DNA of 5,156 nucleotides from Dethiobacter sp. GTDB lineage: Bacteria; Bacillota_D; Dethiobacteria; Dethiobacterales; Dethiobacteraceae. The notes beneath the pieces were generated by a model. The model had not been told where the DNA came from, did not search any database, and saw only the letters and a program-made list of their open reading frames with translations. A program made the translations under genes and the position numbers. The stretch covers positions 1-5,156 of the forward strand of contig JAGXSQ010000164.1 of assembly GCA_018333395.1 (NCBI GenBank), written 5' to 3'. This document shows positions 5,140-5,156 of this stretch, one piece after another; positions within the stretch are counted from its first letter, which is position 1; each line of letters begins with the position of its first letter.

Positions 5140-5156
5140 AAAGAGGGCAGGCGATG
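5140..5156 (+). other. Possible ribosome binding site and start codon of a plus-strand gene at the window edge
   Basis: The last three bases are ATG, and GAGGG lies about 6-7 bases before it, a good ribosome binding site at good spacing. If real, a divergent plus-strand gene starts here and is driven by the promoter at 5008-5036. No coding sequence is in view, so nothing can be said about its product. Confidence 0.3.

Overview
The window looks like a piece of a Firmicutes genome, most likely from the Clostridia. The reasons are several TTG starts behind strong AGGAGG-type ribosome binding sites, intrinsic terminators with U-tracts, and an ECF-type vitamin/nucleobase transporter whose closest remembered relatives are the Clostridioides difficile CD3072/CD3073 families. 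The genus cannot be told from the sequence. All recognisable genes lie on the minus strand, so the biological reading order is from the right edge to the left edge.

Right edge (about 4745-5156): a decayed fragment. It keeps the first ~51 codons of a MoxR-type AAA+ ATPase, up to just past Walker A, joined out of frame to what looks like the last ~29 codons of a CoxE-like VWA protein. MoxR and VWA genes are usual neighbours, so an internal deletion is the simplest explanation. A plus-strand promoter and a possible plus-strand start codon lie at the very end.

3528-4640: an intact CaCA-family sodium/calcium exchanger. A 13-bp inverted repeat covers its last codons.

3106-3527: a 422-base stretch without a gene but full of signals on the minus strand. 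In order of transcription these are a 14-bp perfect palindrome, a promoter with consensus TTGACA, a bidirectional hairpin terminator, a nested-stem RNA region, a strong intrinsic terminator, and then a second promoter overlapped by an 8-bp dyad. This could be a riboswitch-like leader or a free small RNA, followed by a repressor-controlled promoter for the operon below. I do not recognise the RNA class.

1-3105: a four-gene operon. It holds a TudS/DUF523-type putative desulfidase, a membrane S-component (CD3073-like), EcfT and a double-domain EcfA that runs off the left edge. The first two genes are 24 bases apart, the S-component and EcfT overlap by 4 bases, and EcfA follows after 112 bases. 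Together they suggest import of a small sulfur-containing compound, possibly a thiolated nucleobase, and removal of its sulfur in the cytoplasm. The substrate is inferred, not shown.
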